The notes beneath the pieces were generated by a model. It saw nothing but the letters and a program-made list of their open reading frames with translations. It did not search any database and was not told where the DNA came from. From NCBI GenBank assembly GCA_016872605.1, contig VGZI01000024.1, forward strand, positions 1-48,161: 48,161 nucleotides of DNA, read 5' to 3'. Below are positions 9,428 to 17,616 of this stretch, in pieces (the stretch's first letter is position 1; each line of letters begins with the position of its first letter). Origin of the DNA: Planctomycetota bacterium. GTDB taxonomy: Bacteria > Planctomycetota > Planctomycetia > Gemmatales > Gemmataceae. Position numbers and translations under genes: made by a program.

Positions 9428-10786
9428 TTACTTCTCGATGTCGTCGGGGTCTTTCGGGCCCTTCATGCCTTTTTTCTCTTCTTTTTGCACCGCAGCATCA
9501 CGAACCTCCGGCGAAATCACGAGAGAGATCAGGATGTATGTGGGAAACCGCGCCTGGCCCGTGCCTACGAGTTCATTGCCGCGCTGAGTGATTTTCACGC
9601 CCGCTTCTTTCATGTCGCGGGCCATGCGGCCGTCCGGGGCCGCCTCAATGTCGCTTTTGGCCTTGGCGGCCGCATCACTGTTCTGAAAGGTCGCGACGAT
9701 CTCGAAGTCAAGCTTTGCATCGACGTTGCCGGACAGGACGACGCCCGTGACGTCATTCAGGCTTGCGGGATTCGCTTCCTGTGCAAGACTCTCGCGGACG
9801 AGGGAATTCCTGAACGCGGCAACGAACATGTGCCGCCCGGATGAGACGAGACCGATTCCGCGTTTCATAGCGGGGTCCGTGGCCCCCTTGTCGGCGCCAG
9901 AGAGAAAGTCCTTCATCCCGGCCGCGGTATGCGTGATCAACATAACCTTGTCGCTTACGAAATGCACGACCATGACCACGTGGCCATCGCGTTTCATGAC
10001 GTAATACTTGGCGCCGTTGTGCGTCTCTTCCTCTTGGCCTTTGGAGAACGTGGAGAGGATCTTGTTCTTGATAGTTTTTTTGAAGGTCTTATTAGTCAAA
10101 AGAACGACGGCGTGGTCCTCAACGTTCTTGGGCGGAATGATGAAGGTGGCCCGTTCGAGGTCGGCGAGGCTCATGCCGAGCTTGCCCTCGATGTCAGCAA
10201 GTTTTTTCTCGAACTCCTTCTTATCGATCGCCTCGTGGCGGAACTCGTTGATTCCGTCCTTGACGGCGCGGGTTTTCATGACGTCGGCAACGCGAAAGGA
10301 GTAGAAACCGATGACGCCGTCATGGACGAAAGCCAGATCGGCTTCGGGGCCCTTGAAGAAGAAGTACCAGACGCCGAAGCCGATGCCCCCGCAGCACGAC
10401 AAAAGCGCGACGAAGCCGGTGCAGCCGCTGACGATCCATAACGTCCAACTGCGCGAGTGCGGACGCGGCGAGCCTGGCGCTGAGTCGCCTGACGGAATAC
10501 CGAAGGGATCGTCCGGGTCGTCCTTCGGCGAAGCCGGCTCTTCCTTCTGTTTCTTCTTGGCCGATTTCGGCTCGGGCGGCGGCGTGACTGGTTTGGCCGG
10601 CGCCTTCGAAGGGACCGGTTTCGGCGGGGCAGGTTCCGGTTCGATCTCGACCGGTATAGCAGGCTCGTCGCTCGGCCCGTCCACCAAGATCGGCGCCTTG
10701 CATCCCGGGCACGCTGCCTGTTTGCCGCGATAGCGCTCGTCAATCTTGAGCGTACGTCCGCACGTGCATTTGATGACGATGGCCAT
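9428..10786 (-). CDS. Zinc-ribbon, Pro-rich, single-pass membrane protein
   Basis: A 452-aa protein of unknown function. The N-terminus carries four cysteines in CxC and CPGC arrangement (7, 9, 26, 29), a short zinc ribbon of the kind that starts many planctomycete membrane proteins. A Pro/Lys/Glu-rich linker (about 38-110) leads to a hydrophobic Cys- and Gly-containing helix (about 114-144). The remaining 300 residues should be extracytoplasmic and read as a mixed alpha/beta domain with no motif I can name. The start follows directly from the zinc ribbon. It is the first gene of the minus-strand run with the two pseudo-caspase proteins, and an imperfect hairpin at 10829-10901 separates it from the S1-like gene upstream. 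The order and 46-bp spacing suggest co-transcription. Confidence 0.65.
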   Translation of the reverse strand: MAIVIKCTCGRTLKIDERYRGKQAACPGCKAPILVDGPSDEPAIPVEIEPEPAPPKPVPSKAPAKPVTPPPEPKSAKKKQKEEPASPKDDPDDPFGIPSGDSAPGSPRPHSRSWTLWIVSGCTGFVALLSCCGGIGFGVWYFFFKGPEADLAFVHDGVIGFYSFRVADVMKTRAVKDGINEFRHEAIDKKEFEKKLADIEGKLGMSLADLERATFIIPPKNVEDHAVVLLTNKTFKKTIKNKILSTFSKGQEEETHNGAKYYVMKRDGHVVMVVHFVSDKVMLITHTAAGMKDFLSGADKGATDPAMKRGIGLVSSGRHMFVAAFRNSLVRESLAQEANPASLNDVTGVVLSGNVDAKLDFEIVATFQNSDAAAKAKSDIEAAPDGRMARDMKEAGVKITQRGNELVGTGQARFPTYILISLVISPEVRDAAVQKEEKKGMKGPKDPDDIEK

Positions 10787-10828
10787 ACGAAAATCCCGAT
10801 CTTCGGGAGACGAGCTCCGCGCCCACAG

Positions 10829-10901
10829 AAAGGGAAAATGGGAGTAGGGGAGAGGGGGAGAATAAGCCGACTTCGGCCTCCCCGACTCCCATTCTCCTTT
10901 T
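10829..10901. terminator. Imperfect 22-bp inverted repeat with nested stem
   Basis: Arms at 10829-10850 and 10880-10901 match at 19 of 22 positions when one is reverse-complemented. The loop holds a second small stem, GCCGA-CT-TCGGC (10866-10877). It lies between the stop of the S1-like gene and the start of the zinc-ribbon gene, both on the minus strand. It could be a terminator or attenuator, but there is no clean T-run; G/A- versus C/T-rich strand asymmetry is the main feature. Confidence 0.45.
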
Positions 10902-10943
10902 CTCCCCCTGTCCTCCGCTCCCCTTCGCTTATGCTTCAGGCTC

Positions 10944-12398
10944 TCAGGTCGGCGGTTCGATCATGCGAAACTCGCTGCCGACTCCGCCTTTGAGCGGATA
11001 ATGCCGCTTGCGTTCCGGCACTGGCTCGTCGATGATATCCGCTTCGCCCTCGGCTTCTTCTTCCTGCTTGACGAGTTCCGCAGGCAGCGCCTCGCGCAGC
11101 GACAAGGAGATTCTCCGCTGTTCCGCATCCACGCTCAGAATCTTGACCTCGACTTCCTGCCCTGGCTTCACGATATCCGCCACGCGCATCACGCGGTTGC
11201 GAGCCAATTCGGAGATATGAACCAATCCCTCGACGCCCGGTTCCAATTCGACGAAGGCGCCGAAGTCCATTGTGCGCGTCACCGTTCCCTTGACGACGCG
11301 GCCGACGGCGTACTTGTCGTGGATGTTGTCCCATGGATTCGTTTCGAGTTGCTTCAGCCCCAAACTCAGCTTCATCTTCTCGCGGTCGACCTTGAGCACA
11401 ACGACCTTGATCATTTGGCCTGCCTGCAACACCTCCGTAGCATTGCCGACGCGCTTCCAACTAATCTCGCTGACATGCAATAGCCCATCGATGCCGCCGA
11501 TATCGACGAAAGCGCCGAAATCGCGGACATTGCCGACGACGCCGGTGCGGACTTGGCCTTCTTGTAGTTCTTCCCAGAGCTTGGCGCGTTGCTCTTCGCG
11601 CTCTTTTTCGAGATGGGCGCGCCGACTGACGATCAGGTTGCGTTGCTCCTTATCGACGTCAGTGACGATGCAGAGCAACTTCTGATTGACAAACTGGGCC
11701 GTGTTCTCGACGCGTGCCCGATCGATCTGGCTGATCGGCATGAAGCCGCGGATGCCGTTGACGTCGACGGCGAGGCCGCCCTTGTTCGCTTCGAGGACCC
11801 GGGCTTCGACGATCATCCCCTCGGCGACGCTGGACCAGTCGGCATGCACGGCGGCGCCGCGCCGGGATAGGAGGAGCAGCCCGTTCTGTCCGTCGTAGCC
11901 CTCGATCGAGATTTCGATCTCCTCGCCGATCTTGGGCGGTCCGTCGGGAAAATGCTCCATCGTGAGCACACCCTGCCCGCGACCGCCGGGGACGTCGATG
12001 AAGATGTCCGGCCCATGAATGGAGATGACTTTCCCCTTTTTGCGTCCGGTGTCCCCTTGGGCGGCGGCTTTCTCGCGGGCGCGCTTCGAATCGTCAGCGG
12101 CGTAAAAGCTCTTGTCGTCCATGCCCTGCAAGGCGGCTTCCAACTCGTCGGCGATTTCCGCGTCCAGATCGCGCACATTGGGAGCGTTTTTCTGATGATA
12201 CAACTCCGCGTCAAGCGACGGCACGGATTCGCGCATGCGCTTGCGCGGCCCACGATCGTCGCCGCCGCGATTGAACGGACGCTTCTCGGCGGGTTTGTCC
12301 GGCTTCGGCGCCGGCTTGTCGGTGGACGCCGGCTTGGACGCGTCGGCGGGCGCCGGAGGCGTTGCGGGAATAGACGGTTTATCCGTGTTCTCAGCCAT
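10944..12398 (-). CDS. rpsA: Ribosomal protein S1-like, four S1 domains
   Basis: RNA-binding protein of the S1 family, which helps 30S subunits bind mRNA. I chose the ATG at 12398 (MAENTDK), giving 484 aa; 16 further upstream codons are open but lack family character. A Pro/Lys/Ala-rich disordered N-terminus (1-60) precedes four S1 OB-fold domains at roughly 118-181, 193-261, 279-350 and 364-437. Domains three and four have the strongest signature ([40 protein letters not shown]), the first two are more diverged. E. coli S1 has six domains; four or so is usual in several other phyla. The acidic tail (440-484) is not a known domain. Whether this is the ribosomal S1 or a paralogue cannot be settled from this window. 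Confidence 0.85.
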   Translation of the reverse strand: MAENTDKPSIPATPPAPADASKPASTDKPAPKPDKPAEKRPFNRGGDDRGPRKRMRESVPSLDAELYHQKNAPNVRDLDAEIADELEAALQGMDDKSFYAADDSKRAREKAAAQGDTGRKKGKVISIHGPDIFIDVPGGRGQGVLTMEHFPDGPPKIGEEIEISIEGYDGQNGLLLLSRRGAAVHADWSSVAEGMIVEARVLEANKGGLAVDVNGIRGFMPISQIDRARVENTAQFVNQKLLCIVTDVDKEQRNLIVSRRAHLEKEREEQRAKLWEELQEGQVRTGVVGNVRDFGAFVDIGGIDGLLHVSEISWKRVGNATEVLQAGQMIKVVVLKVDREKMKLSLGLKQLETNPWDNIHDKYAVGRVVKGTVTRTMDFGAFVELEPGVEGLVHISELARNRVMRVADIVKPGQEVEVKILSVDAEQRRISLSLREALPAELVKQEEEAEGEADIIDEPVPERKRHYPLKGGVGSEFRMIEPPT

Positions 12399-12528
12399 GA
12401 TCGTGAATCCGTGCTCCAAGGGTGGCGGGCGCAGTCTCTTCGTCATTCTACGGAGCGCCGCCGCTTCGTGGCGCAGTTTTCAACGCGCCCTGGGCAACGG
12501 AGCACGAGGAAGACGTGTCCCACGAATC

Positions 12529-13461
12529 TTAATGGGTCATGCCGGCGGCACGTTGGGCTACTAACGCTGACTGGATGCCTGCCGCGAGTTCCGTTGGCCG
12601 GCCTTTGGCCCAGAAGTGGGTGAAGTAGTAGGCCGGTTGCTCGCCGACCATGTGGTTGTGCAAGGCGACGATATGAATGTTCGCTTTGCGCGAGGCTTTG
12701 AGCACCGGCTGCACCTCGTTGGCGGTCATGATGAAGTCGCCATCGACCGCGGCCAGGTCGTCGCTGCCCGAAAACGCCGCCCAGGTCGTCAATCCCATCG
12801 ACCCGCCGACTTTGACGCCGTGCATTGAGCCTTCGCGTCCGATGGTGAACTTGACCACGCCGTCTTGGACCAGCGCCTTGTGGCCCAGAATCTTCTCAAG
12901 CGGCGCGGCGGCAATCGTCCCCGCCCTGGGAACTTTGCCGGAAAATCGCGTCGCCGGCTGCGGCTGATCCTTGCGCAACTTCTTGATCGCGTCCCACGTT
13001 GCCTTGACTCCCAATGCAAGCTTCTCCGGGTCCCCCTCGCCGCCGATGTGCATGAAGTAGACTTTAGGCTCGTCGTAGAAGAAATGGTTGTGCAGTCCGG
13101 TGACCTCCAGGCCGCCGGCAAACGCGGCATCCATCGCCGGCGTCACCTCGTCCTGAAACACGACGGTGTCCCCCATGACCATCGCGCCGTGCTTCGTCGG
13201 CGTAAGAGCGGCCCACGAGCCGAGCCCGGCCGCCGGCTTGAACGCCATGCCGTCGACCGTGACGGGAACATCGTTCCGCGCCCAGCCGAGACGCACGACC
13301 CCATCCGGCGTCGTCGTTGCCTTCGACTCGGCAACCTGACCGATGCGCTCGGCGTTCAGCTTCCCGATGGGCTTGGAGGCGTCAACGGGGCGGTCGGCAA
13401 ACAACAGCGCCGCCGTCATGATCATCGCGCCGACGACCACAATTATCAAATCGTTCTTCAT
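12529..13461 (-). CDS. DUF1259 (LppY/LpqO-like) exported protein
   Basis: A 310-aa exported protein. The ATG at 13461 begins a hydrophobic signal sequence (KNDLIIVVVGAMIMTAALLFA); the open frame extends upstream into repeat DNA and is discounted. Two tandem copies of the DUF1259 fold are visible. Each has an HNH core: GLHNHFFYDEPKVYFMHIGGEG in the first half and ALHNHMVGEQPAYYFTHFWAKG in the second. The paired histidines suggest metal or ligand binding, but the function is not known. Intergenic repeat DNA lies upstream (13497-13654). The 130 bp between it and the S1-like gene show nothing I can assign. Confidence 0.82.
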   Translation of the reverse strand: MKNDLIIVVVGAMIMTAALLFADRPVDASKPIGKLNAERIGQVAESKATTTPDGVVRLGWARNDVPVTVDGMAFKPAAGLGSWAALTPTKHGAMVMGDTVVFQDEVTPAMDAAFAGGLEVTGLHNHFFYDEPKVYFMHIGGEGDPEKLALGVKATWDAIKKLRKDQPQPATRFSGKVPRAGTIAAAPLEKILGHKALVQDGVVKFTIGREGSMHGVKVGGSMGLTTWAAFSGSDDLAAVDGDFIMTANEVQPVLKASRKANIHIVALHNHMVGEQPAYYFTHFWAKGRPTELAAGIQSALVAQRAAGMTH

Positions 13462-13496
13462 GATAGGCTCCCGGGAATTGAGTTGGAGGAATTGAT

Positions 13497-13654
13497 CCAC
13501 GAAGGACACCAAGGACACGAAGGCGGAATGGAACAGAAACGAGGTCAATAAGACCGAGAACAAGAATGGGGCATTAATCGTCTACCACCATCCTTCGGTT
13601 GCCTTGACGCTATCCCCGATGGTTGTCCCTTCGTGTACTTCGTGTCCTTCGTGG
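13497..13654. repeat. Inverted pair of GAAGGACAC-type repeat arms
   Basis: Arms at 13497-13523 and 13628-13654 are 25/27 identical after reverse complementation. Each arm is itself a run of a short phrase (CACGAAGGACACSAAGK-like) repeated about three times. The interval lies between the DUF1259 gene and the beta-propeller gene, which are both on the minus strand. The same architecture with different phrases recurs at 14746-14903, 33298-33397 and 34811-34908. Confidence 0.7.
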
Positions 13655-13668
13655 ACAAATCACTGATT

Positions 13669-14700
13669 TCAGTTGTGCAGAAACGCAACGCGCTTCGGCG
13701 CCTTGCCCACCACGGCTTTGCCCGCCGACTTCATGTGACCTTCGGGGCCGACATCCACGAATTGCAGCGTGTTGTCGCCGAGGTTGCTGAGCATCACGCA
13801 CACGGAATCATTTTTCGGTCCGGGAATCGGCTCGATGCAGCATGGCTTGGACACATCCATCAGGCGGCCGAGCAGCTTGCCCGACTTCATGTCCACGGCA
13901 TCGAGAAACGACCGGCCTTCATTGGCCGCCAGCACGATGTTGCCGTGCACCATCTGCACGCCGTGATAGGTCACTTCTTGCGGCGCGGCATTGCCCTTTG
14001 GCGGCGCCAGTTCGATCATGCGGCTCACCTTGCCGGTTTTCAGGTCGGCCTCGAAAAACCCGTTGACCCAATGCGATCCGCAAAAAATCTTCGATTCGTC
14101 CGGCGAAAAGGTCAGGCTGCGCGGATTGACGGTGAGCGGATAGAACTTGACCAGCTTGCGCTCCGCGAGATCGACGACCGCGACGCCAGTGGCCTTCTTG
14201 CAGGTGACGTAGACGTACTTGCCGAGCGGGCCATAACGAACGACGTGCGGGGCGCTCAGGTCCTTGATGCGGAACGACTCTTTCATGGTGTCGATGTCGA
14301 TGCCGACGATGTCGTCGCTGTAGTAGTTGGCGACGACAATGTGCTTGCCGTCGTTGGTGAGCACGATGTGGTCGTTGAACATTTTGCCGATGGGCGTCTT
14401 GCCCTTGAGTTTGAAATCGGGCAGGGAGTAAAACTTGACGCATTCCTCGTCCTCGACGCCGACGGCAACGGTTTTGTCATCGCGGCTGACGGCAATGCCG
14501 TAGGGGCGTGGCCCGACCTTCCAGCGATTGACTTCCTTCATGGCGGCGAGATTGACGAGCGAGACGGAGCCGTCGCCGGTGTTGACGACGAATACTTGTT
14601 TCGGGGCGTTGCCGGCTTTGTCGCCGGCGAACGCAACGGACGCCAAGCCGATCAGCAGACCGGCGAGAACGGACGCATGCACCATCAGTTTCCGGTTCAC
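13669..14700 (-). CDS. Exported YVTN/YncE-like beta-propeller protein
   Basis: A 343-aa protein with a cleavable signal peptide (about 1-25, ending VAFAG) and then repeating four-stranded blade signatures: VFVVNTGDGSVSLVNL, PYGIAVSRDDKTVAVG, DHIVLTNDGKHIVVANYYSD, RSLTFSPDESKIFCG and NDSVCVMLSNLGDNTLQFVD. This is the pattern of seven-bladed YVTN-family propellers, which in planctomycetes often accompany surface or redox proteins. No catalytic motif is visible. It is bracketed by repeat arrays on both sides (13497-13654 and 14746-14903). Partner and ligand are unknown. Confidence 0.8.
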   Translation of the reverse strand: MNRKLMVHASVLAGLLIGLASVAFAGDKAGNAPKQVFVVNTGDGSVSLVNLAAMKEVNRWKVGPRPYGIAVSRDDKTVAVGVEDEECVKFYSLPDFKLKGKTPIGKMFNDHIVLTNDGKHIVVANYYSDDIVGIDIDTMKESFRIKDLSAPHVVRYGPLGKYVYVTCKKATGVAVVDLAERKLVKFYPLTVNPRSLTFSPDESKIFCGSHWVNGFFEADLKTGKVSRMIELAPPKGNAAPQEVTYHGVQMVHGNIVLAANEGRSFLDAVDMKSGKLLGRLMDVSKPCCIEPIPGPKNDSVCVMLSNLGDNTLQFVDVGPEGHMKSAGKAVVGKAPKRVAFLHN

Positions 14701-14745
14701 GGTTAACTCCTTTGCGAGTGGAGGGATTTAGACGCTCCAGGAAAG

Positions 14746-14903
14746 AACCACAGATGGACACGGATAAACACCGATTGATAGCGAATCCGTTGAACACAGC
14801 GTCCGTGGAACGAATCAGTTTCAGACATGGGAAGGGCGAATCCCGGCAAATGGGACAAAATCCCGACGCCACTATCCGTGTTCATCCGTGTTCATCTGTG
14901 GTT
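14746..14903. repeat. Inverted pair of ACACGGAT-type repeat arms
   Basis: Arms at 14746-14770 and 14879-14903 are 23/25 identical after reverse complementation and consist of a short phrase (ACCACAGATGRACACGGAT-like) partly repeated. They occupy nearly the whole gap between the beta-propeller and DUF1080-like genes. Confidence 0.7.
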
Positions 14904-14910
14904 TTTTCGC

Positions 14911-15573
14911 TTACTCTTTTTTGGCGATGATCTGCACATTGGCGAAATAGGTCTGGGCGTCGGCCTTGCTCCAAAGGCCGACGAAACCGGCTTCGGTGAA
15001 TGTGTCATCGGTAATGTCGATGAGCATCTTGCCGTTGAAGAAGCACTGAATGCGGTTGCCCTTGTGGACGACGCGGATGGTCTGCCAGGCGCCGGGGGTC
15101 TGCTTGACTTCCACCTTTTTGAGCGACATGCGCACGCCGTTGACGGTTTTGTAGAGCCAGAAGTTGTCTTCGAGCGGATTGAAGCGCACGACGTAAAAGT
15201 TGTCTTTGTCCTTGGCACGCCAAACGATGCCGCCGCCCTGGTCTTTCTCGCCGGCGATGGCTTTGACGGAGACGGAGACATCGACGTCCTTGAACCTGCC
15301 CGCGCCCTCGTCAATGCAAACGTTGAACGCCGTACCCACGTTCTTGGTGGTTTGGAAGAGAGCGAGCTTTCCGCCCGGCGCCGACTTGTCCTCGACAAGC
15401 CTCCAGACGCTCTCTTTGGCCCCTTTGCCCGTCACGCTTGCCTTCCAGCCGGGCGGCATGCCGCCGATTTCGCCCTTGTCGAAGCCGAGTCGCATCGGCG
15501 CCGGATCGCCGGGTGTAAACGCTACCAGCGAAGCGAGGAATGTGCATGCCATCGGAAAAGCAAAGCTCACCAT
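14911..15573 (-). CDS. Exported DUF1080 / concanavalin-like protein
   Basis: A 220-aa protein with an N-terminal hydrophobic signal (ending about residue 20, SLVAF). The mature part has the beta-sandwich pattern of the planctomycete DUF1080 (3-keto-disaccharide hydrolase-like/LamG-like) family: DVSVSVKAIAG, GGGIVWRAKDKDNFYVVRFNPLEDNF, RIQCFFNGKMLIDITDDTF and GFVGLWSKADAQTYFANV. Such domains bind or cleave glycans, but no catalytic acid pair can be assigned here, so activity is unproven. An ATG seven codons downstream would also give a good signal peptide. Confidence 0.72.
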   Translation of the reverse strand: MVSFAFPMACTFLASLVAFTPGDPAPMRLGFDKGEIGGMPPGWKASVTGKGAKESVWRLVEDKSAPGGKLALFQTTKNVGTAFNVCIDEGAGRFKDVDVSVSVKAIAGEKDQGGGIVWRAKDKDNFYVVRFNPLEDNFWLYKTVNGVRMSLKKVEVKQTPGAWQTIRVVHKGNRIQCFFNGKMLIDITDDTFTEAGFVGLWSKADAQTYFANVQIIAKKE

Positions 15574-15731
15574 GGTTACCTCCGAGTTCAGATTCGTGTT
15601 GAGTGCATATTGAAATGGTTTGGCATTATTGTCGTGAATGCACTGCCAAAAGGAACTCCAGTCGCATTAATAATAGGTGAGGAATGCAGGATCATCTGCG
15701 AGTCAGCGCACAGGATTTTGCGTCGTGATTC

Positions 15732-15760
15732 TTGTCAATCGCGAGGATTGGCACTGTAAT
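15732..15760 (+). promoter_or_regulatory. Sigma-70-like promoter for the 15803 gene
   Basis: TTGTCA at 15732-15737 and TGTAAT at 15755-15760 are separated by exactly 17 bp and match the -35 and -10 consensus at five of six positions each. The -10 ends 42 bp before the ATG at 15803. Planctomycete promoters can differ from E. coli, so this is a candidate only. Confidence 0.45.
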
Positions 15761-15802
15761 GACACTCAGAACCAATTCGTACTCGAGTAGGGAACACGAT
15801 CG

Positions 15803-16660
15803 ATGGACCTTCTTTGTCCGCATTGTGCGCGGCGTGTGACGGTGCCGGATGATTTGGCAGGGCAGGCTGCGAGTTGCCCGTTGTGCGACAAGAAATTCAT
15901 GGCGCCGGTGTTGCCTCAGGGGGCGAGTCCGCCGAAGCCAGTTGCACCGGCGCCGCCCCCCGTTCCGCCGGCGCCGAGCGAAACGCCAGCCGACGCATAC
16001 GCCGTCAGCGAGCTTCCTCCACCGCCTCCGCCCTCGCTACCGCCTCCGCCTGTTCCCGCGGCGTCGAGCACGCCGGTATTGCCCCCGGTTCCGCCCGTGG
16101 GCCTGCCGGCTTCATCGACGACGACCGGCCCGTCGCCGCCGGGAGAATACACGCGGTCATTTGCATTCCAACTGACGGGTGAATGGCTCGCGTTCGTGCC
16201 ACCGATTTGCGTTCTCGGCATCTTTTTTTTGTCGCCGTTCAGTTGGCATTACCTCGACGCCGACCGCGCTTACTCGCTCTGGGGCCTGTCGTTTTCCTCG
16301 GTACATGGACAAGCGCCGTTCCTGGGCTACACGATTCTAATGTTCCTCTGCCTGCCGTTGACCGTTGTTGCCACATTGCTCGACAAGAACTGGATTCCGT
16401 CGCCTCCACAGCTCGCGCCGGCGCTTTTATGGAAGAACCTGGCGATCGGCGTGATTCTAGGCCTGGCGTACATGTCGATGTGCTTCGACTATCTGCACAG
16501 CCACGTGCTGATCGGCAATCATGCCAATCCGATTGCATTGGCCATGAAGCTAGCCTTTCGGCTGCACTTCATCGCGCTGGTCGCATCATTCGTGATGTTT
16601 TGGCTGACGTGGCGCAAGTCGTTCAACTTGCCGCATCCAAAAGCGGAAGTGAACTGGTAG
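15803..16660 (+). CDS. Zinc-ribbon, Pro-rich, four-TM membrane protein
   Basis: A 285-aa membrane protein of unknown function. The first 30 residues form a CPHC...CPLC zinc ribbon (Cys 5, 8, 25, 28). A very Pro-rich linker (about 38-115) follows, then four likely transmembrane helices (about 128-147, 174-194, 211-229 and 248-270). It has the same zinc-ribbon-plus-linker start as the 9428-10786 protein but an unrelated membrane part. Its stop codon TAG is the first three bases of the palindrome at 16658-16706. The reverse strand here is open by composition only. Confidence 0.7.
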   Translation: MDLLCPHCARRVTVPDDLAGQAASCPLCDKKFMAPVLPQGASPPKPVAPAPPPVPPAPSETPADAYAVSELPPPPPPSLPPPPVPAASSTPVLPPVPPVGLPASSTTTGPSPPGEYTRSFAFQLTGEWLAFVPPICVLGIFFLSPFSWHYLDADRAYSLWGLSFSSVHGQAPFLGYTILMFLCLPLTVVATLLDKNWIPSPPQLAPALLWKNLAIGVILGLAYMSMCFDYLHSHVLIGNHANPIALAMKLAFRLHFIALVASFVMFWLTWRKSFNLPHPKAEVNW

Positions 16661-16706
16661 GGTGCTTGATACGCACCTCCGTTATTGGTGCGTTTTGCGC
16701 ACCCTA
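16658..16706. repeat. TAGGGTGCG palindrome carrying both convergent stop codons
   Basis: Arms 16658-16677 and 16687-16706 are inverted copies of TAGGGTGC-N5-ACGCACC, and each arm can fold as its own small hairpin. The TAG at 16658 ends the upstream plus-strand gene, and the CTA at 16704-16706 is the TAG stop of the minus-strand gene. The same core is found inside the insertion at 32395-32510. It probably also acts as a bidirectional terminator. Confidence 0.75.
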
Positions 16707-17531
16707 CATGTCGCCCCAATCGGCCGCGTCCTCGCCGTCGAGGCGCAACGTCAAGCACTTGGCGCTTCCTCCGGCCTTGATGAATTCGTCGAGCTCAACG
16801 AATTGGCACGCGTAGCCTGCACGGCGCAGATCTTCCGCCAATTGGTCGCTACCGGCGTTGACGATCACGGTCTTGCCGACCACGACGGCATTGCACGCAA
16901 ACCGCTCCGCTTCAGTTTCCACGACCGGGATCAACTTGGGAATGTGCTGCTGCAAGACGGTGCGGCCATAGGCGTCGAACGCGTCGGGAAAGTAAATCGC
17001 CTCGCCGGGCGCCAACGGACAGAAGCACGTGTCGAGATGGTAGAACCGCTCGTCGACGAGTTCCATCGGCAACACCATGCGCTCTAGCACGTTGCCCAGG
17101 TGCAGATGCCCGGCTGCATGACTGCGAATGCGGTAGCCCGCGAACAACGTTGGACCACAAAACAGTGCATCGCCGGCGCCTTCGAAGTACACACCCTCCG
17201 GCAGATGTTCGACGCTGAAACCGTGGCCCACGAACCACTCGTCGAAGTACGGCGTCTCGCGCTGCCGTTCCGGATGGGCGAAGCGCGAACTGAAGAAGCG
17301 ATTGCCGAAGATGAGCCCCGCGTTGGCGGTGAAGACCAGATCGGGGAGCCCGGGTCGCGGCGTCATCAATTCGACCTGCACGCCCAGGGCGACGAGCGCG
17401 TCGTACAGGTTGCGCCACTGCTGGCGGGCGCGATCGGGGGCGGCGCCACGTGCTCGGCTCATCCACGGGTTGATCTCGTACTCGATCCCGTAGAAATCCG
17501 GCGGGCACATCAAAATGCGCGGCGTTCTCAT
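16704..17531 (-). CDS. Arginine dihydrolase/deiminase-like amidinotransferase-fold enzyme
   Basis: A 275-aa enzyme of the guanidino-group-modifying (amidinotransferase/DDAH) superfamily. Visible signatures are YEINPWM (about 18-24), PDLVFTANAGL (63-73), FEGAGDAL (116-123), YHLDTCF with catalytic His165, and GGSAKCL with nucleophile Cys259. This pattern is close to the N-terminal domain of cyanobacterial AgrE/ArgZ, which turns arginine into ornithine, CO2 and ammonia. From memory, an asparagine at the place of Asn70 matters for dihydrolase rather than deiminase chemistry there. The LOR/SDH gene lies 85 bp upstream on the same strand, which supports arginine catabolism toward ornithine and proline. 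Dimethylarginine hydrolysis or citrulline formation remain possible. Confidence 0.8.
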   Translation of the reverse strand: MRTPRILMCPPDFYGIEYEINPWMSRARGAAPDRARQQWRNLYDALVALGVQVELMTPRPGLPDLVFTANAGLIFGNRFFSSRFAHPERQRETPYFDEWFVGHGFSVEHLPEGVYFEGAGDALFCGPTLFAGYRIRSHAAGHLHLGNVLERMVLPMELVDERFYHLDTCFCPLAPGEAIYFPDAFDAYGRTVLQQHIPKLIPVVETEAERFACNAVVVGKTVIVNAGSDQLAEDLRRAGYACQFVELDEFIKAGGSAKCLTLRLDGEDAADWGDM

Positions 17532-17545
17532 CGATCGCTCCTCCC

Positions 17546-17612
17546 CGTTTTGCGCTCGCTGTGAATCGTCAGAATCTCACGCGTCTGGCGATTTCCTGCC
17601 AACGCTAAACGA
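17546..17612. repeat. Degenerate GTTTAGCG palindrome pair
   Basis: CGTTTTGCGCTCGC at 17546-17559 faces CGCTAAACG at 17603-17611. They are diverged arms of the family seen more clearly at 41086-41134 and 42568-42642. A single further copy, CGTTTAGCGCCCGCG, lies at 18871 upstream of the LOR/SDH gene. Confidence 0.45.
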
Positions 17613-17616
17613 AGAC

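Noticed and set aside
13497..13654. Short repeated phrases as a CRISPR array
   Set aside because: The units are a few bases long without unique spacers of regular length, and there are no cas genes in the window.
13633..14706. 357-codon plus-strand frame opposite the beta-propeller gene
   Set aside because: The minus-strand product has a signal peptide and blade repeats; the plus-strand frame has neither and is rich in His/Val/Asp, as expected from reverse-complement translation.
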